From positions 248,001-312,000 of the forward strand of contig PERO01000020.1 of assembly GCA_002928875.1 (NCBI GenBank): a stretch of 64,000 nt of DNA, read 5' to 3'. The translations under genes were made by a program, and so were the position numbers. Each line of letters opens with the position of its first letter. Position 1 is the stretch's first letter. Shown here piece after piece: positions 48,465 through 56,271 of the stretch. The notes below the pieces were generated by a model that saw only the letters and a program-made list of their open reading frames with translations, made no database searches and had not been told where the DNA came from. The DNA is from Methylobacterium sp. (GTDB lineage: Bacteria > Pseudomonadota > Alphaproteobacteria > Rhizobiales > Beijerinckiaceae).

Positions 48465-49361
48465 CTATCGGCGCCGCAGCTCATCAACGACCATTCGGTC
48501 GAGCCGGTTGCGCCCTGGTTCGGCAAAATCGTTGAAGCGGGTACCGGCAACGGCGGCGTTATCGAGTTGGAACGGTGAGAAGAACAGAGCCTGAATGATG
48601 ATGAGCTCGATGAGCCTTCGCTCGACCTCCGCGCGTTTGATGAAACCGGATCGGTGGCTTTCCAAGGTCGGCTGGATATCGGCAACCCGGGATAGCCAAT
48701 TCGAGGCTTGCGCATCGGTGCGCAAGGCACGGGCGTTCTCTACGCTTGCTTCCTTCACGCTGCGGATGAGCATATCCCGGTCGGCAGGAGCCAATTCTTC
48801 CACCGTTTTCAGGACCAAGCCTGTAATGGTAGCCTGGTCGAGCTCTTGGATGAATCGTCGGATGGCCTCCAACCGTCCGTAGATCGTGAACAGCTGGTCG
48901 TGTGACCATCGGGAGGGGATGCGCCTGGAATCTTCATCACTCCCGATGGCCGTGAAGCGATCCCGGATCTGTTCTCCGTAGCGGCTTTTTAGGCGGTCCA
49001 GGAAATCCTTGTCCTGGGCGCTGAGATACGCGCCTTCAGGGCTATCGATAAACTCTTGTAACATCTTTGGCGTCGGATGATTTTGCTCAAGATCCATGAC
49101 CGCGTTGGCCCAAACGAGTTCGCTTTCGACGAGAGCCTTCTTCCGGTCAATCACGGCCTCCCGGTAGCGCACAAAGCCATCCAGGGTCTCGTTGAGGGCC
49201 TTATGGCGCTGCTCAAGGAATTCGCGGGCACTGTCGACCGGTTTACGGCCCTGGCTATGCGATACAGTGCGGGGCAGCGGCGTTGGCGAGTTGCAGCCCA
49301 TCAGCGGCAAAGACAGTGCTGCAAGGCCAGCGATAGTAAAAGTCCGTCGGCTCGAAGTCAC
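48465..49361 (-). CDS. Putative lipoprotein with twin-arginine-like signal
   Basis: The GTG at 49361 gives 298 residues starting TSSRRTFTIAGLAALSLPLM then GC: an SRRTF twin-arginine motif and a lipobox LMGC. The rest is helical and charged (REFLEQRHKALNETLDGFVR, SEGAYLSAQDKDFLDRLKSR-like) with a final EPGRNRLDRMVVDELRRR. Longer starts at 49403 and 49493 lack ribosome binding sites. I recognise no family. It is 154 bp upstream of the next exported-protein gene on the same strand. Confidence 0.6.
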   Translation of the reverse strand: MTSSRRTFTIAGLAALSLPLMGCNSPTPLPRTVSHSQGRKPVDSAREFLEQRHKALNETLDGFVRYREAVIDRKKALVESELVWANAVMDLEQNHPTPKMLQEFIDSPEGAYLSAQDKDFLDRLKSRYGEQIRDRFTAIGSDEDSRRIPSRWSHDQLFTIYGRLEAIRRFIQELDQATITGLVLKTVEELAPADRDMLIRSVKEASVENARALRTDAQASNWLSRVADIQPTLESHRSGFIKRAEVERRLIELIIIQALFFSPFQLDNAAVAGTRFNDFAEPGRNRLDRMVVDELRRR

Positions 49362-49510
49362 GATTGTTTTCTCAGTCGGAGGAAACGGAAGGTACACGAA
49401 CATTGCCAGCAGGATTGACCACCTGCAAGAGCACCCTTTGCCCGAAGAGGGTGGGCACGAACCTTCCAGAAGTCGCGGCTCTACGAAGACCAAGAGAGGG
49501 CAGTTTTCCC

Positions 49511-49645
49511 TGTCCCGAAAACGGGTGGTTCCGTGACACTGGAAAACGTCTGTCCCGGAATCCGCTGAACGACTTCAATCTGTCTTGAAACCCGACTCTT
49601 TTCATGGTGTCTCAAAACCGGATGAGATATCCGGGTTTTGGGACG
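49511..49645. repeat. Six-copy repeat array upstream of the serine recombinase
   Basis: Related 14-16-bp units of form TGTCYCGAAAACCGG lie at 49511, 49534, 49551, 49581 and 49608, and one inverted copy at 49630-49645. The last two face each other around ATGAGATAT. Six half-sites fit three dimer-binding subsites of a resolvase res region; the array sits directly before the recombinase start at 49655. Confidence 0.65.
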
Positions 49646-49654
49646 GAGGATCGG

Positions 49655-50200
49655 ATGAAAGTCGGTTATGCGCGGGTCTCGACGCTCGACCAGTCGACGG
49701 CGATGCAGGAGGAGGCCTTGAAGGCGGCAGGTTGTGATCGCGTGATCACGGAAACGGCTTCGGGCGCGAAGAAGGATCGCCCGGAACTTCGCCGCGTTCT
49801 CGATGACATTCTTCGACCGGGCGATACGCTGGTCGTCTGGCGGCTCGATCGCCTGGCGCGATCGGTCGGCCAGCTGATCGAAACGATCGAGGATCTGAAG
49901 AAAAGAGAAATCCAGTTCTCGAGCCTGACCGAGGCGATCGACACAACGACGCCGGCCGGCATGCTGGTTTTCCATATCATGGGGAGCATCGCCGAATTCG
50001 AGCGCAACCTGATCCGGGAACGATCGATGGAAGGCCTGAAAGCGGCAAGAGCGAAAGGCCGCGTTGGGGGAAGGCCGAAAAAGATGACGGAGAAGGACAT
50101 CGTGGCCGCGAAGGCGATGATGACGAGCTTTCCGGCGCAGGAAGTCGCGAAGCGGTTCGGGGTGTCGAGAGGAACGCTCTATCGGCTGATTGCCGAATGA
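49655..50200 (+). CDS. Serine recombinase (resolvase/invertase family)
   Basis: The 181-residue protein starts MKVGYARVSTLDQSTAMQEE with the nucleophile Ser9; RLDRLARSVGQLIETI and EFERNLIRERSMEGLKAARA follow, and a C-terminal helix-turn-helix (SFPAQEVAKRFGVSRGTLYR). The ATG has GGAGGA 5 bp upstream. It may resolve dimers or invert DNA within the element. Its stop lies exactly next to the stop of the convergent gene. Confidence 0.92.
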   Translation: MKVGYARVSTLDQSTAMQEEALKAAGCDRVITETASGAKKDRPELRRVLDDILRPGDTLVVWRLDRLARSVGQLIETIEDLKKREIQFSSLTEAIDTTTPAGMLVFHIMGSIAEFERNLIRERSMEGLKAARAKGRVGGRPKKMTEKDIVAAKAMMTSFPAQEVAKRFGVSRGTLYRLIAE

Positions 50201-50635
50201 TTACGCCAGGACGCGCTCGAAGGTTAGAACACTGAATCGATCGATGGAAACTCGCCAACGACGCCCAAGAGGATCCTTGAGTTCGTTGCCTTCAATCTCC
50301 CAGCGGTTGCCACGGTTATCGATGATCTGTCCTCGATTTTTGACGTTTGGGTCCCACTCGAAATAGAAGGCGAACCCGCGTTCATTGAAGGGGCGGACTT
50401 CGTTGCCAAGTCGAGCCCAATGCAGGGAGTATCTTGTGACACCTGTGTTGTCGGTTTCCCACGAATTGCCCCGATTGTCGAAGTAGTAGTTGATGGTTCG
50501 CTCTTTCCGAAAGACGGATCCGTCTTCACAAGAGATAACGTGATCAAGCGCTTGACAGGTCATCTTGCCCCGTCGATCGATGTCACCGCCGGCAACAAAG
50601 GTGAAAAGGATAATGACGGGCCAGACGACACTCAT
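50201..50635 (-). CDS. Small exported protein of unknown function
   Basis: The 144-residue protein starts with a hydrophobic signal (MSVVWPVIILFTFVAGGDID); the mature part has a repeated pattern of the type NRGNxWExxxxx (DNRGNSWETDNTGVTRYSLH, DNRGNRWEIEGNELKDP), which is striking but unassigned. Its ATG lies 6 bp after the TGA of a 44-codon membrane protein gene, so the two are translated together. Confidence 0.6.
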   Translation of the reverse strand: MSVVWPVIILFTFVAGGDIDRRGKMTCQALDHVISCEDGSVFRKERTINYYFDNRGNSWETDNTGVTRYSLHWARLGNEVRPFNERGFAFYFEWDPNVKNRGQIIDNRGNRWEIEGNELKDPLGRRWRVSIDRFSVLTFERVLA

Positions 50636-50641
50636 CTGGCG

Positions 50642-50776
50642 TCATTGCCTGGATATTTTGCTGATCAGATTGCGAACGAGATTTGCCGCAAGGATGGCGA
50701 GGAAGACGGAAACGAAAATGATCCATCCGAGTTCGAATGCGATCATGTTCAAGATGAACTGGATGTCTTTCTGCAT
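50642..50776 (-). CDS. 44-residue membrane protein
   Basis: A short reading frame, MQKDIQFILNMIAFELGWII then FVSVFLAILAANLVRNLI, encodes one transmembrane helix with a basic end. GAGG lies 9 bp before the ATG, and the stop is 6 bp before the exported-protein gene. No family can be named. The position, ribosome binding site and coding character make it a likely real small gene. Confidence 0.6.
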   Translation of the reverse strand: MQKDIQFILNMIAFELGWIIFVSVFLAILAANLVRNLISKISRQ

Positions 50777-50873
50777 TTTTCGAATCCTCAACTCAGATGC
50801 AGGTCTCTGAATCGAGCGCTATCGGAAAAAGCGCAAAGGCAGAATGGGAAAAACCGAATCGTTGCGAGCAAGG

Positions 50874-50899
50874 AAAAAGGCCCCGGATCGGGGCCTTTT
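50874..50899 (-). terminator. Rho-independent terminator after the methyltransferase gene
   Basis: A 10-bp stem (50875-50884 with 50890-50899, loop GGATC on the plus strand) is flanked by a T-run on the minus strand. It ends the restriction-modification operon two bases after the methyltransferase stop. Confidence 0.85.
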
Positions 50900-50901
50900 C
50901 T

Positions 50902-51591
50902 TCAGATGGTGGCGGTCTTTTCGGAGGCGTCGATCGCTTCGAGATCGCGAAGTCGTTCCCGTTCTGCCTGCGAATGGTGCGCGTAGGTATCCCAGGTGAT
51001 GTCGTATTCCTCGGCCTGATTGCCCCAGCCGGTCCAATTCGGACGGGTGCCGCGGGCGAAGAGCTCGAGATAGGGACCTGGGCTGCACGACTCGACGATA
51101 TCGTAGAACTCGTCCGGCTTTCTCGAGTGTTCGCGCTTCTGTGTGGCCAGAAGATTGACCTGGCGGCGGCCGGGCGCAAGCGTGCGGGCATCTTTCCCGC
51201 GAACGCCGAAAAGGACGAGCTCGGTGACGTTCCGGAAATAGAAGCCGACGCCACGGCCGTCGGATCCGCCATCCTTCCGGATCTTGTGCCAGACGATGTT
51301 CGATTTGTAATGGAAGCCCCAGGCCTTCATCACGGCGAGTCCTTCGGGAAGAAGGGCATTCGGGACCCAGAGATAGAGATGGGCCGTCTGTGCTGCGACT
51401 TCACTCACCGGAAGAGCCATGATCTCGGGCAGTTCCATCGTGCCGTATCGATTGAGGCGACGATGTTCCGGGGCCATTTTTCCGGTCCGGTTCGTAAAGC
51501 GCCACGGCGGATCGGCGAGGATCGTCTTGAATTTTGATCCTCCGAGATCGTTCCGGAATTCCTGAACGGGATCGACGGGGTCGTTACGCAT
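50902..51591 (-). CDS. MT-A70 family DNA adenine methyltransferase
   Basis: The 229-residue protein has FKTILADPPWRF (DPPW 27-30), the catalytic motif of MT-A70 N6-adenine methyltransferases, followed by YGTMELPEIMALPVSEVAAQ and the SAM-binding YLWVPNALLPEGLAVMKAWG. It overlaps the upstream endonuclease gene by 8 bp, so it is its probable cognate modification enzyme. Homologues in phages and mobile elements are common; the target sequence cannot be read from the protein. Confidence 0.88.
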   Translation of the reverse strand: MRNDPVDPVQEFRNDLGGSKFKTILADPPWRFTNRTGKMAPEHRRLNRYGTMELPEIMALPVSEVAAQTAHLYLWVPNALLPEGLAVMKAWGFHYKSNIVWHKIRKDGGSDGRGVGFYFRNVTELVLFGVRGKDARTLAPGRRQVNLLATQKREHSRKPDEFYDIVESCSPGPYLELFARGTRPNWTGWGNQAEEYDITWDTYAHHSQAERERLRDLEAIDASEKTATI

Positions 51592-52417
51592 CGGGGTTCC
51601 AATCAGAAATGCATTTCGGGGTTATGCCGACAACGAGGACCGGACATCCCCCGTTCCGCCCGGCGTTCAGTCGGTAGGTCAGCTTACGCATCCACGTGGT
51701 GCTGGCACCATACTTTTCCATCGTGAGCCGTTCTTTCCCGTTCTTTTTCAACTCGACGGTTCCATCTTTTTTCAAGGATGGACCCAGAGCGCGGAAGACA
51801 TCGTTAAGGCTCTCCGATCGGGTGACGAGAATGGCAACGTCGACAACGCCACACTGGGCGAAGGCCGCGAATGCGTAGAGGTCCCGATCGAAGGTCTGGT
51901 CCTTGGAGTTCCATTCGAGATCAAAGGCAACCCGGCCTTTCACATAGTCGATCTTGTGACCGTCGAGATACTTCGATCGGGTGAGTGTCTCGGTCTTTCC
52001 CTGAATGACCGGCTTCCCGGTTTTGGTCACGCGAACCTGTTCACGCCACGCCTTGGTGATCACAAGGTCGCCCTGGATCATGGTCTCGTGCCAGCCTTTC
52101 GGCCGGAGATGAGCGGAAATGACTTTCGGTATCTCCGACTCGTTGCCGCCGGCCGTCCGGATCATCTTTGTCGTGATGGCGAAATTCCGGAGGCATTCGA
52201 TGACCTCGTCGAACAGCGGGCGGTGCACCTGGTTCAGGATTGCTGCGGCGCCCTTGTAGCTGTGGATCTCGTATCGATCGATGAGATCGGCGGGGACGTT
52301 TGCGGCGACAACGGCCTGGGGGTCGGCAACGTCGGGACCGGCCTCGGCTTCCCTGCTTTCGAGAAGGGCCTCGAGTTCGTCCTTTTCGTCTTCATCGTCG
52401 GTCACGGCGAACTCCAT
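51584..52417 (-). CDS. BglII/BstYI-family type II restriction endonuclease
   Basis: The 277-residue protein matches the BglII/BstYI fold in order: YEIHSYKGAAAILNQVHRPL, IDYVKGRVAFDLEW, FDRDLYAFAAFAQCGVVDVA and CPVLVVGITP. In BglII and BstYI the active site is D, E nine residues on, Q eleven on; here the aligned residues are D157, D166 and E168. The family cuts AGATCT or RGATCY, so a GATC-centred target is likely. The ATG at 52417 lacks a ribosome binding site; a GTG four codons in (52405) has GGAG 8 bp upstream and may be the true start. Confidence 0.82.
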   Translation of the reverse strand: MEFAVTDDEDEKDELEALLESREAEAGPDVADPQAVVAANVPADLIDRYEIHSYKGAAAILNQVHRPLFDEVIECLRNFAITTKMIRTAGGNESEIPKVISAHLRPKGWHETMIQGDLVITKAWREQVRVTKTGKPVIQGKTETLTRSKYLDGHKIDYVKGRVAFDLEWNSKDQTFDRDLYAFAAFAQCGVVDVAILVTRSESLNDVFRALGPSLKKDGTVELKKNGKERLTMEKYGASTTWMRKLTYRLNAGRNGGCPVLVVGITPKCISDWNPDA

Positions 52418-52551
52418 CGAACAACGGCACGAATCGAACCTCGGTGCCTGTTGAAATCGTGGATCTCATGCCCCCCGATATCCGTCAAATGGCTGGACGG
52501 CGTTCGGGCGAATGAGCAAAATGACATGGGATATCAATCGGGAGATTGCAG

Positions 52552-53043
52552 ATGCCTGCAATGGTCGACCCCATGGCAGCCCTCGTGAGTTTCCAGCAGG
52601 CTTACAAACGTGGCGCTGTTCGGACGGAGCGCGGTCGCGTTCATCCGAAGATCCTCTGTCATATGGATGAACCGGCTCCCGGTGTCATCCGGCTGACCTA
52701 CGTGCGGACGCAAGGGATGACTGTGACAGCCCTGTGTTCTTTTTCGCAGGCGGGAGTCCACGAGGGATTTCCGGTCTTCCAGGCCGGCGTCGCTGTGGCG
52801 GAAGGCCATAGGGGGAAAGGCTTGGCAAAGCACATCACGGGCTGTGCGATCGATGAGATCAGAAACGGTTTTGCCTCAACGCCTATGGAGCAGTTCTGGA
52901 TCGAGGCGATTGTGTCGAGAGACAATCACGCCTCGAACGCCGTTGCGACTTCCGTGATTTCGGAACAGCGCATGGAAATGATCGACGAAGCGTCCGGACA
53001 GCCGGCCTATCAGTACATGGTTTTGGTGAAGTCTGGTCGCTGA
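52552..53043 (+). CDS. GNAT family acetyltransferase
   Basis: The 163-residue product has GNAT motif A (FQAGVAVAEGHRGKGLAKHI) and motif B (IVSRDNHASNAVATSVISEQ). The ATG at 52552 has GGGAG 8 bp upstream. It is divergent from the restriction endonuclease gene and is the only plus-strand gene between 50.2 and 57.3 kb. The substrate is unknown. Confidence 0.75.
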   Translation: MPAMVDPMAALVSFQQAYKRGAVRTERGRVHPKILCHMDEPAPGVIRLTYVRTQGMTVTALCSFSQAGVHEGFPVFQAGVAVAEGHRGKGLAKHITGCAIDEIRNGFASTPMEQFWIEAIVSRDNHASNAVATSVISEQRMEMIDEASGQPAYQYMVLVKSGR

Positions 53044-53255
53044 GAGGCGCAATTCGCCATTGGCGCGATGGCAGCAGAAAAGACGGGATCGGTCGATCCT
53101 GTCACCGGAGGCAGGAACGTGAGTGTAGGAGCCCGCGAGATGCGGGCTTGATCGGGATCGACCGATCCGGCTCAAAAGAACCAGGCAGAAAGGCCTTCGA
53201 CGAAAGCAAAAGGGGTGCAAGCCCTTCTTTCTTCGTCGTCTTCAGGGTCGTGAAA

Positions 53256-53555
53256 TCACCGCGTCGCGTCTCGTCGCTCCTGCCGCTCGCGGCTCACGCG
53301 GTAGTATTCCGCGATGTCGGGCCGGCTCGTGCAGTCGCGCGAGCCGCATGAGGTGCAGCGGGCGCGTAGTGCGATATCCGGGATCGCGAGATCGGCCGGC
53401 AACGCCGACACATCGATCGATCCCGAGTGGTGACACGATGAGCAATGGATCTCGACTAGCCGAAAGCCTCCTGCGAGGTGCTGTCCGACGGTTAGGGGCT
53501 CGATCATCGAGCCATCGGCGCGATAGGCGCGCCGTGGATTACCTCGACCGCTCAT
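53256..53555 (-). CDS. Cys-rich small protein
   Basis: The 99-residue product contains CSSCHHSG, then CTSCGSRDC, a possible four-Cys zinc ribbon (about residues 38-75), followed by a basic tail. It overlaps the upstream ORF by 17 bp, as in an operon. I recognise no family; similar Cys-rich proteins occur on mobile elements. Confidence 0.55.
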   Translation of the reverse strand: MSGRGNPRRAYRADGSMIEPLTVGQHLAGGFRLVEIHCSSCHHSGSIDVSALPADLAIPDIALRARCTSCGSRDCTSRPDIAEYYRVSRERQERRDATR

Positions 53556-53787
53556 CGTTGTCGTTCACGGCTTCCCGCATGAGCGTTGTGAAGCCTTGGC
53601 GAAGCACGACGGAAAGTCCCGGCGTTAACCGAAGACGGCAGGCGGCATGATAGGCCGCCATGGCGATGGGACGGCGATAGCTGACGGCGACGACCTCGAC
53701 GAGCTCAAACCCTCGCCAGATTTCGATCCGAAAATACTGCTTGTCTCGCCGGTCGGCGGTGGGCGCAGTCGCAGCAGTCGCGGCCAT
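53539..53787 (-). CDS. Small hypothetical protein
   Basis: The ATG at 53787 with GGAGG 7 bp upstream gives 82 residues: MAATAATAPTADRRDKQYFR, IWRGFELVEVVAVSYRRPIA, then LSVVLRQGFTTLMREAVNDN. No domain is recognised. It overlaps the start of the Cys-rich gene. Confidence 0.55.
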   Translation of the reverse strand: MAATAATAPTADRRDKQYFRIEIWRGFELVEVVAVSYRRPIAMAAYHAACRLRLTPGLSVVLRQGFTTLMREAVNDNDERSR

Positions 53788-53868
53788 GGCATGCCTCCGT
53801 GTCCTGTTCATGAGGCGGGGCACGGAACAAAAACCGAACGACGAACCTGAGTCAACCGAATCGAGCCG

Positions 53869-53902
53869 CGCAAAAGAAAACGGGCCGGTTTCCCGGCCCG
53901 TT
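53869..53902 (-). terminator. Rho-independent terminator after the mobilization operon
   Basis: On the minus strand a 9-10-bp stem (CGGGCCGG with CCGGCCCG, loop about 4 nt) is followed by TTTTCTTTTG. It lies just after the last small ORF downstream of the relaxase gene. Confidence 0.8.
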
Positions 53903-53907
53903 GAACA

Positions 53908-54111
53908 TCAGCGCCCGCGATCCTGATCGCCGCGATCCCATGACTGCCACGGCGATCGTCGCGTGGCATGGTCGGACGTTTCCGGGACCGGCGGCGAGGG
54001 CGGCGCGATCTTGTCGAGGCGGCGCGTATTGCCGAGCGCGGCCTCGATGCCTGCGGCCAGTGGCGTTGATGAAAGGTCGAAAACGGGTTCTTCTTCGCGG
54101 TCGATGTCCAT
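53908..54111 (-). CDS. Small acidic protein following the relaxase
   Basis: The 67-residue product (MDIDREEEPVFDLSSTPLAA...) has an acidic N-terminus and a basic C-terminal tail. Its ATG is 1 bp after the relaxase stop and the terminator follows, so it is the last gene of the mobilization operon. No family is recognised. Confidence 0.55.
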   Translation of the reverse strand: MDIDREEEPVFDLSSTPLAAGIEAALGNTRRLDKIAPPSPPVPETSDHATRRSPWQSWDRGDQDRGR

Positions 54112-54112
54112 A

Positions 54113-56269
54113 TTAGTCTCCTATGCCGCCTTTTCCATCATCGCGGCCTTTCTTGCCCCACGATTTATCGCGCGCCGGTTTCTGCCGACTCTTTCGAGAC
54201 CGATCAATTTGATCGATTTCGTCGAGTGCGGCTGCCTCTGTCCAGCCGCGCTCGACGATGATGGCAGCAGCCCGTTTGCGCTTGTCTCGCTCGACGGCCT
54301 GTTTTGCCTCGGACCCGGCACCCAAGGGCCGGGCGAAGAGATTGCGGACGGCGATGATCTTGTCGCGATCGGCTGGGGTGCGCCGCATGGCGGCTTCCAT
54401 AGCAGCATCGAGTTGACCGTCCCGCCATGCGTCGAACAACTGTTCGACAACATTCTTCGCAGCGGCAGCGTGCTCGGGGGTCGGCGCTGGCTTCTGCTTC
54501 TTTTCGTCGATCTTCGGCTCCGGCTTTGGCTCCGGCGGCGATATCGGCACTGGAGGAATAGCGTCCCGCTGGGGCTGGGTCTCGACAGCAACGATGACGA
54601 CGTCCGGGGCCTTGTAGGCCTTGCGTGTGATCGCCGCGATCTCGGCATCGCGCTGTGCGCTGCGCGGCTGATCCAACAGCCAGTCGAGGTAGTCCTTGGG
54701 CTTCTCGATCGGCAGGCCGTCAAAGAGACGAGCTTTCGTCTCTTTCCAGCGGGCCGCATTTTTGGCGAATGCTTTCGTCCGTCCATACTCGGCCCATTTC
54801 GCACTCGCCTTCAGCAGGAGATTTTTTGCAAACCTGTTGCGCTTCTTCCGCCCGTAGAATGAGCGGATGAATGCATCGCGAAACTCGCGATAGCGCCGGA
54901 TGCGTGCAAAGAGACGGGATCGCCGGATTTGCTCCTGTGTCCAGGCATGGGCCTTGGCAGTCTCGCGCAGTGCCGCATTCTGTGCGGCGATAACTTTGCG
55001 ATACTGATCATAGTCGGCACGGAAATCCCGATTGCGCGTGATCGTCTCGGCGACTTCCGGTGGAGCGCGGTCCCGGATGTCGACGTCTTGAATCCGCACG
55101 TCGACGTGAACGACATCGGAAAACTTTTCCGCCAGGGCTTTTCGCGGAACACCGGCTTTCGTGCCGCTGCATCCCTCGTTCGTGAGCGGAGAACGGAATG
55201 CAACGCCAGGAACCTTTCCCGGAATGTCGGTCAGCGCGACCTCGATGCCCTTTTCCGCGAGCTCTTCCGCGAAAGCCGCGTATGTCTCATGTCGCGCAAA
55301 AGCAGCCTGGATGATCGGACCGGCAATGTCCTGCCAGGGTATGACACCACGGGTCTCGGCAGCCTGTTTGGCCGTCGAGCTTATCCGGGTGTTTCGCTCG
55401 AGCTCTCGCTCAACTCGGCGAGCGTCTGCATCAAGAGTTCGCACGCGACGATCTTCTCGTCCACGAGCGCTGACATCGATCTGCAAAACAGTCGCAGCGT
55501 CCCTTCCCCCGTCACGTGCCATCCGGCATTCGGACAGTGATCGCAGGCGGCTCCGGTCGAGAGATTGAGGCTTGCGAGGACCTCGCTCGCGTATTCTTTT
55601 GGCCCGTCGTACTGCATCCCTGTTGAGACTTTTTCCCCGAGCTTGATCGCCTTTGTCATGGCCGTTCTCCTTCGCCTTTTCGGCGTCGATATCGGCACGC
55701 GTCATCGCGGCCAATTCCTTGATCAGTTTGCCGTTGTGGTTGCCCGCAATCAGGTCCCAGCCGCGTTCCCAGTTGATCCGGGTCGCGAGGTTCTCCATCC
55801 GTGCATAGTCATGGCTGAGGGTTGCCGCGATGCCATCCGGACCGACGCGATTTGCAATCACGTGAAGGTGCCAGTTGTGCGCCTTGTCACTGTGCAGGAT
55901 CGCGATGTGCTGGTGCCCCGCCATATCGATGGCATCTTTCACACGGCGAATATCATCGCGGATCTGGCCAGCCGTTGGCCTTCCGTTGCCATACAGAAAG
56001 TTGAGATGGACAACCGGATCCTCGACCTTGGAGAGGCTCGCCTGAGCGTCCATTTCGCGCGCGGCTGTACGGAGATCCGCAATCCCATGCGAGTCGACGA
56101 CCTTGGCTTCCTGGCCAACGATATCCGGAATGATATCCGGCATCATTTCGACGGACACATCATGAATGCCGCGCATGGCGTATTCGATTGAATCTTCAAA
56201 GCTGCCAACCCGCCGGGATTTCGGGGGCGGCAGTTTCTTGATCATCAAGCCATTGCCCGCGGCAGACAT
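54113..56269 (-). CDS. MOBP-like relaxase/mobilization protein
   Basis: The 718-residue protein has N-terminal SFEDSIEYAMRG with the candidate catalytic Tyr30, then HLNFLYGNGRPTA and ILHSDKAHNWHLHVIANRV with the metal-binding His131, His134, His136. The C-terminal half has Lys/Arg-rich coils and a Pro-rich stretch. It nicks oriT and pilots the strand in conjugation. The ATG at 56269 lies 2 bp after the mobC stop (TGATCATG), so it is coupled; a longer start would overlap mobC by about 100 bp. Residues 204-296 share DNA with another ORF in a different frame. Confidence 0.85.
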   Translation of the reverse strand: MSAAGNGLMIKKLPPPKSRRVGSFEDSIEYAMRGIHDVSVEMMPDIIPDIVGQEAKVVDSHGIADLRTAAREMDAQASLSKVEDPVVHLNFLYGNGRPTAGQIRDDIRRVKDAIDMAGHQHIAILHSDKAHNWHLHVIANRVGPDGIAATLSHDYARMENLATRINWERGWDLIAGNHNGKLIKELAAMTRADIDAEKAKENGHDKGDQARGKSLNRDAVRRAKRIRERGPRKPQSLDRSRLRSLSECRMARDGGRDAATVLQIDVSARGREDRRVRTLDADARRVERELERNTRISSTAKQAAETRGVIPWQDIAGPIIQAAFARHETYAAFAEELAEKGIEVALTDIPGKVPGVAFRSPLTNEGCSGTKAGVPRKALAEKFSDVVHVDVRIQDVDIRDRAPPEVAETITRNRDFRADYDQYRKVIAAQNAALRETAKAHAWTQEQIRRSRLFARIRRYREFRDAFIRSFYGRKKRNRFAKNLLLKASAKWAEYGRTKAFAKNAARWKETKARLFDGLPIEKPKDYLDWLLDQPRSAQRDAEIAAITRKAYKAPDVVIVAVETQPQRDAIPPVPISPPEPKPEPKIDEKKQKPAPTPEHAAAAKNVVEQLFDAWRDGQLDAAMEAAMRRTPADRDKIIAVRNLFARPLGAGSEAKQAVERDKRKRAAAIIVERGWTEAAALDEIDQIDRSRKSRQKPARDKSWGKKGRDDGKGGIGD
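55381..55659 (-). CDS. Embedded ORF inside the relaxase gene, Cys-rich product
   Basis: Same strand as the relaxase but another frame: 92 codons, MTKAIKLGEKVSTGMQYDGP..., then CDHCPNAGWHVTGEGTLRLF and FCRSMSALVDEKIVACELLM. Cysteines 39, 42, 59 and 73 suggest a zinc-binding fold. AGGAG lies 8 bp before its ATG. The relaxase frame over the same DNA is low-complexity Arg-rich, while this frame looks like a folded protein. mobB within mobA of RSF1010 is a known precedent for overlap, not a homologue. Function unknown. Confidence 0.6.
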   Translation of the reverse strand: MTKAIKLGEKVSTGMQYDGPKEYASEVLASLNLSTGAACDHCPNAGWHVTGEGTLRLFCRSMSALVDEKIVACELLMQTLAELSESSSETPG

Positions 56270-56271
56270 GA

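Noticed and set aside
54121-54804. Further frames inside the 3' half of the relaxase gene
   Set aside because: Ser/Arg-rich shadows without ribosome binding sites, unlike the embedded ORF at 55381-55659.
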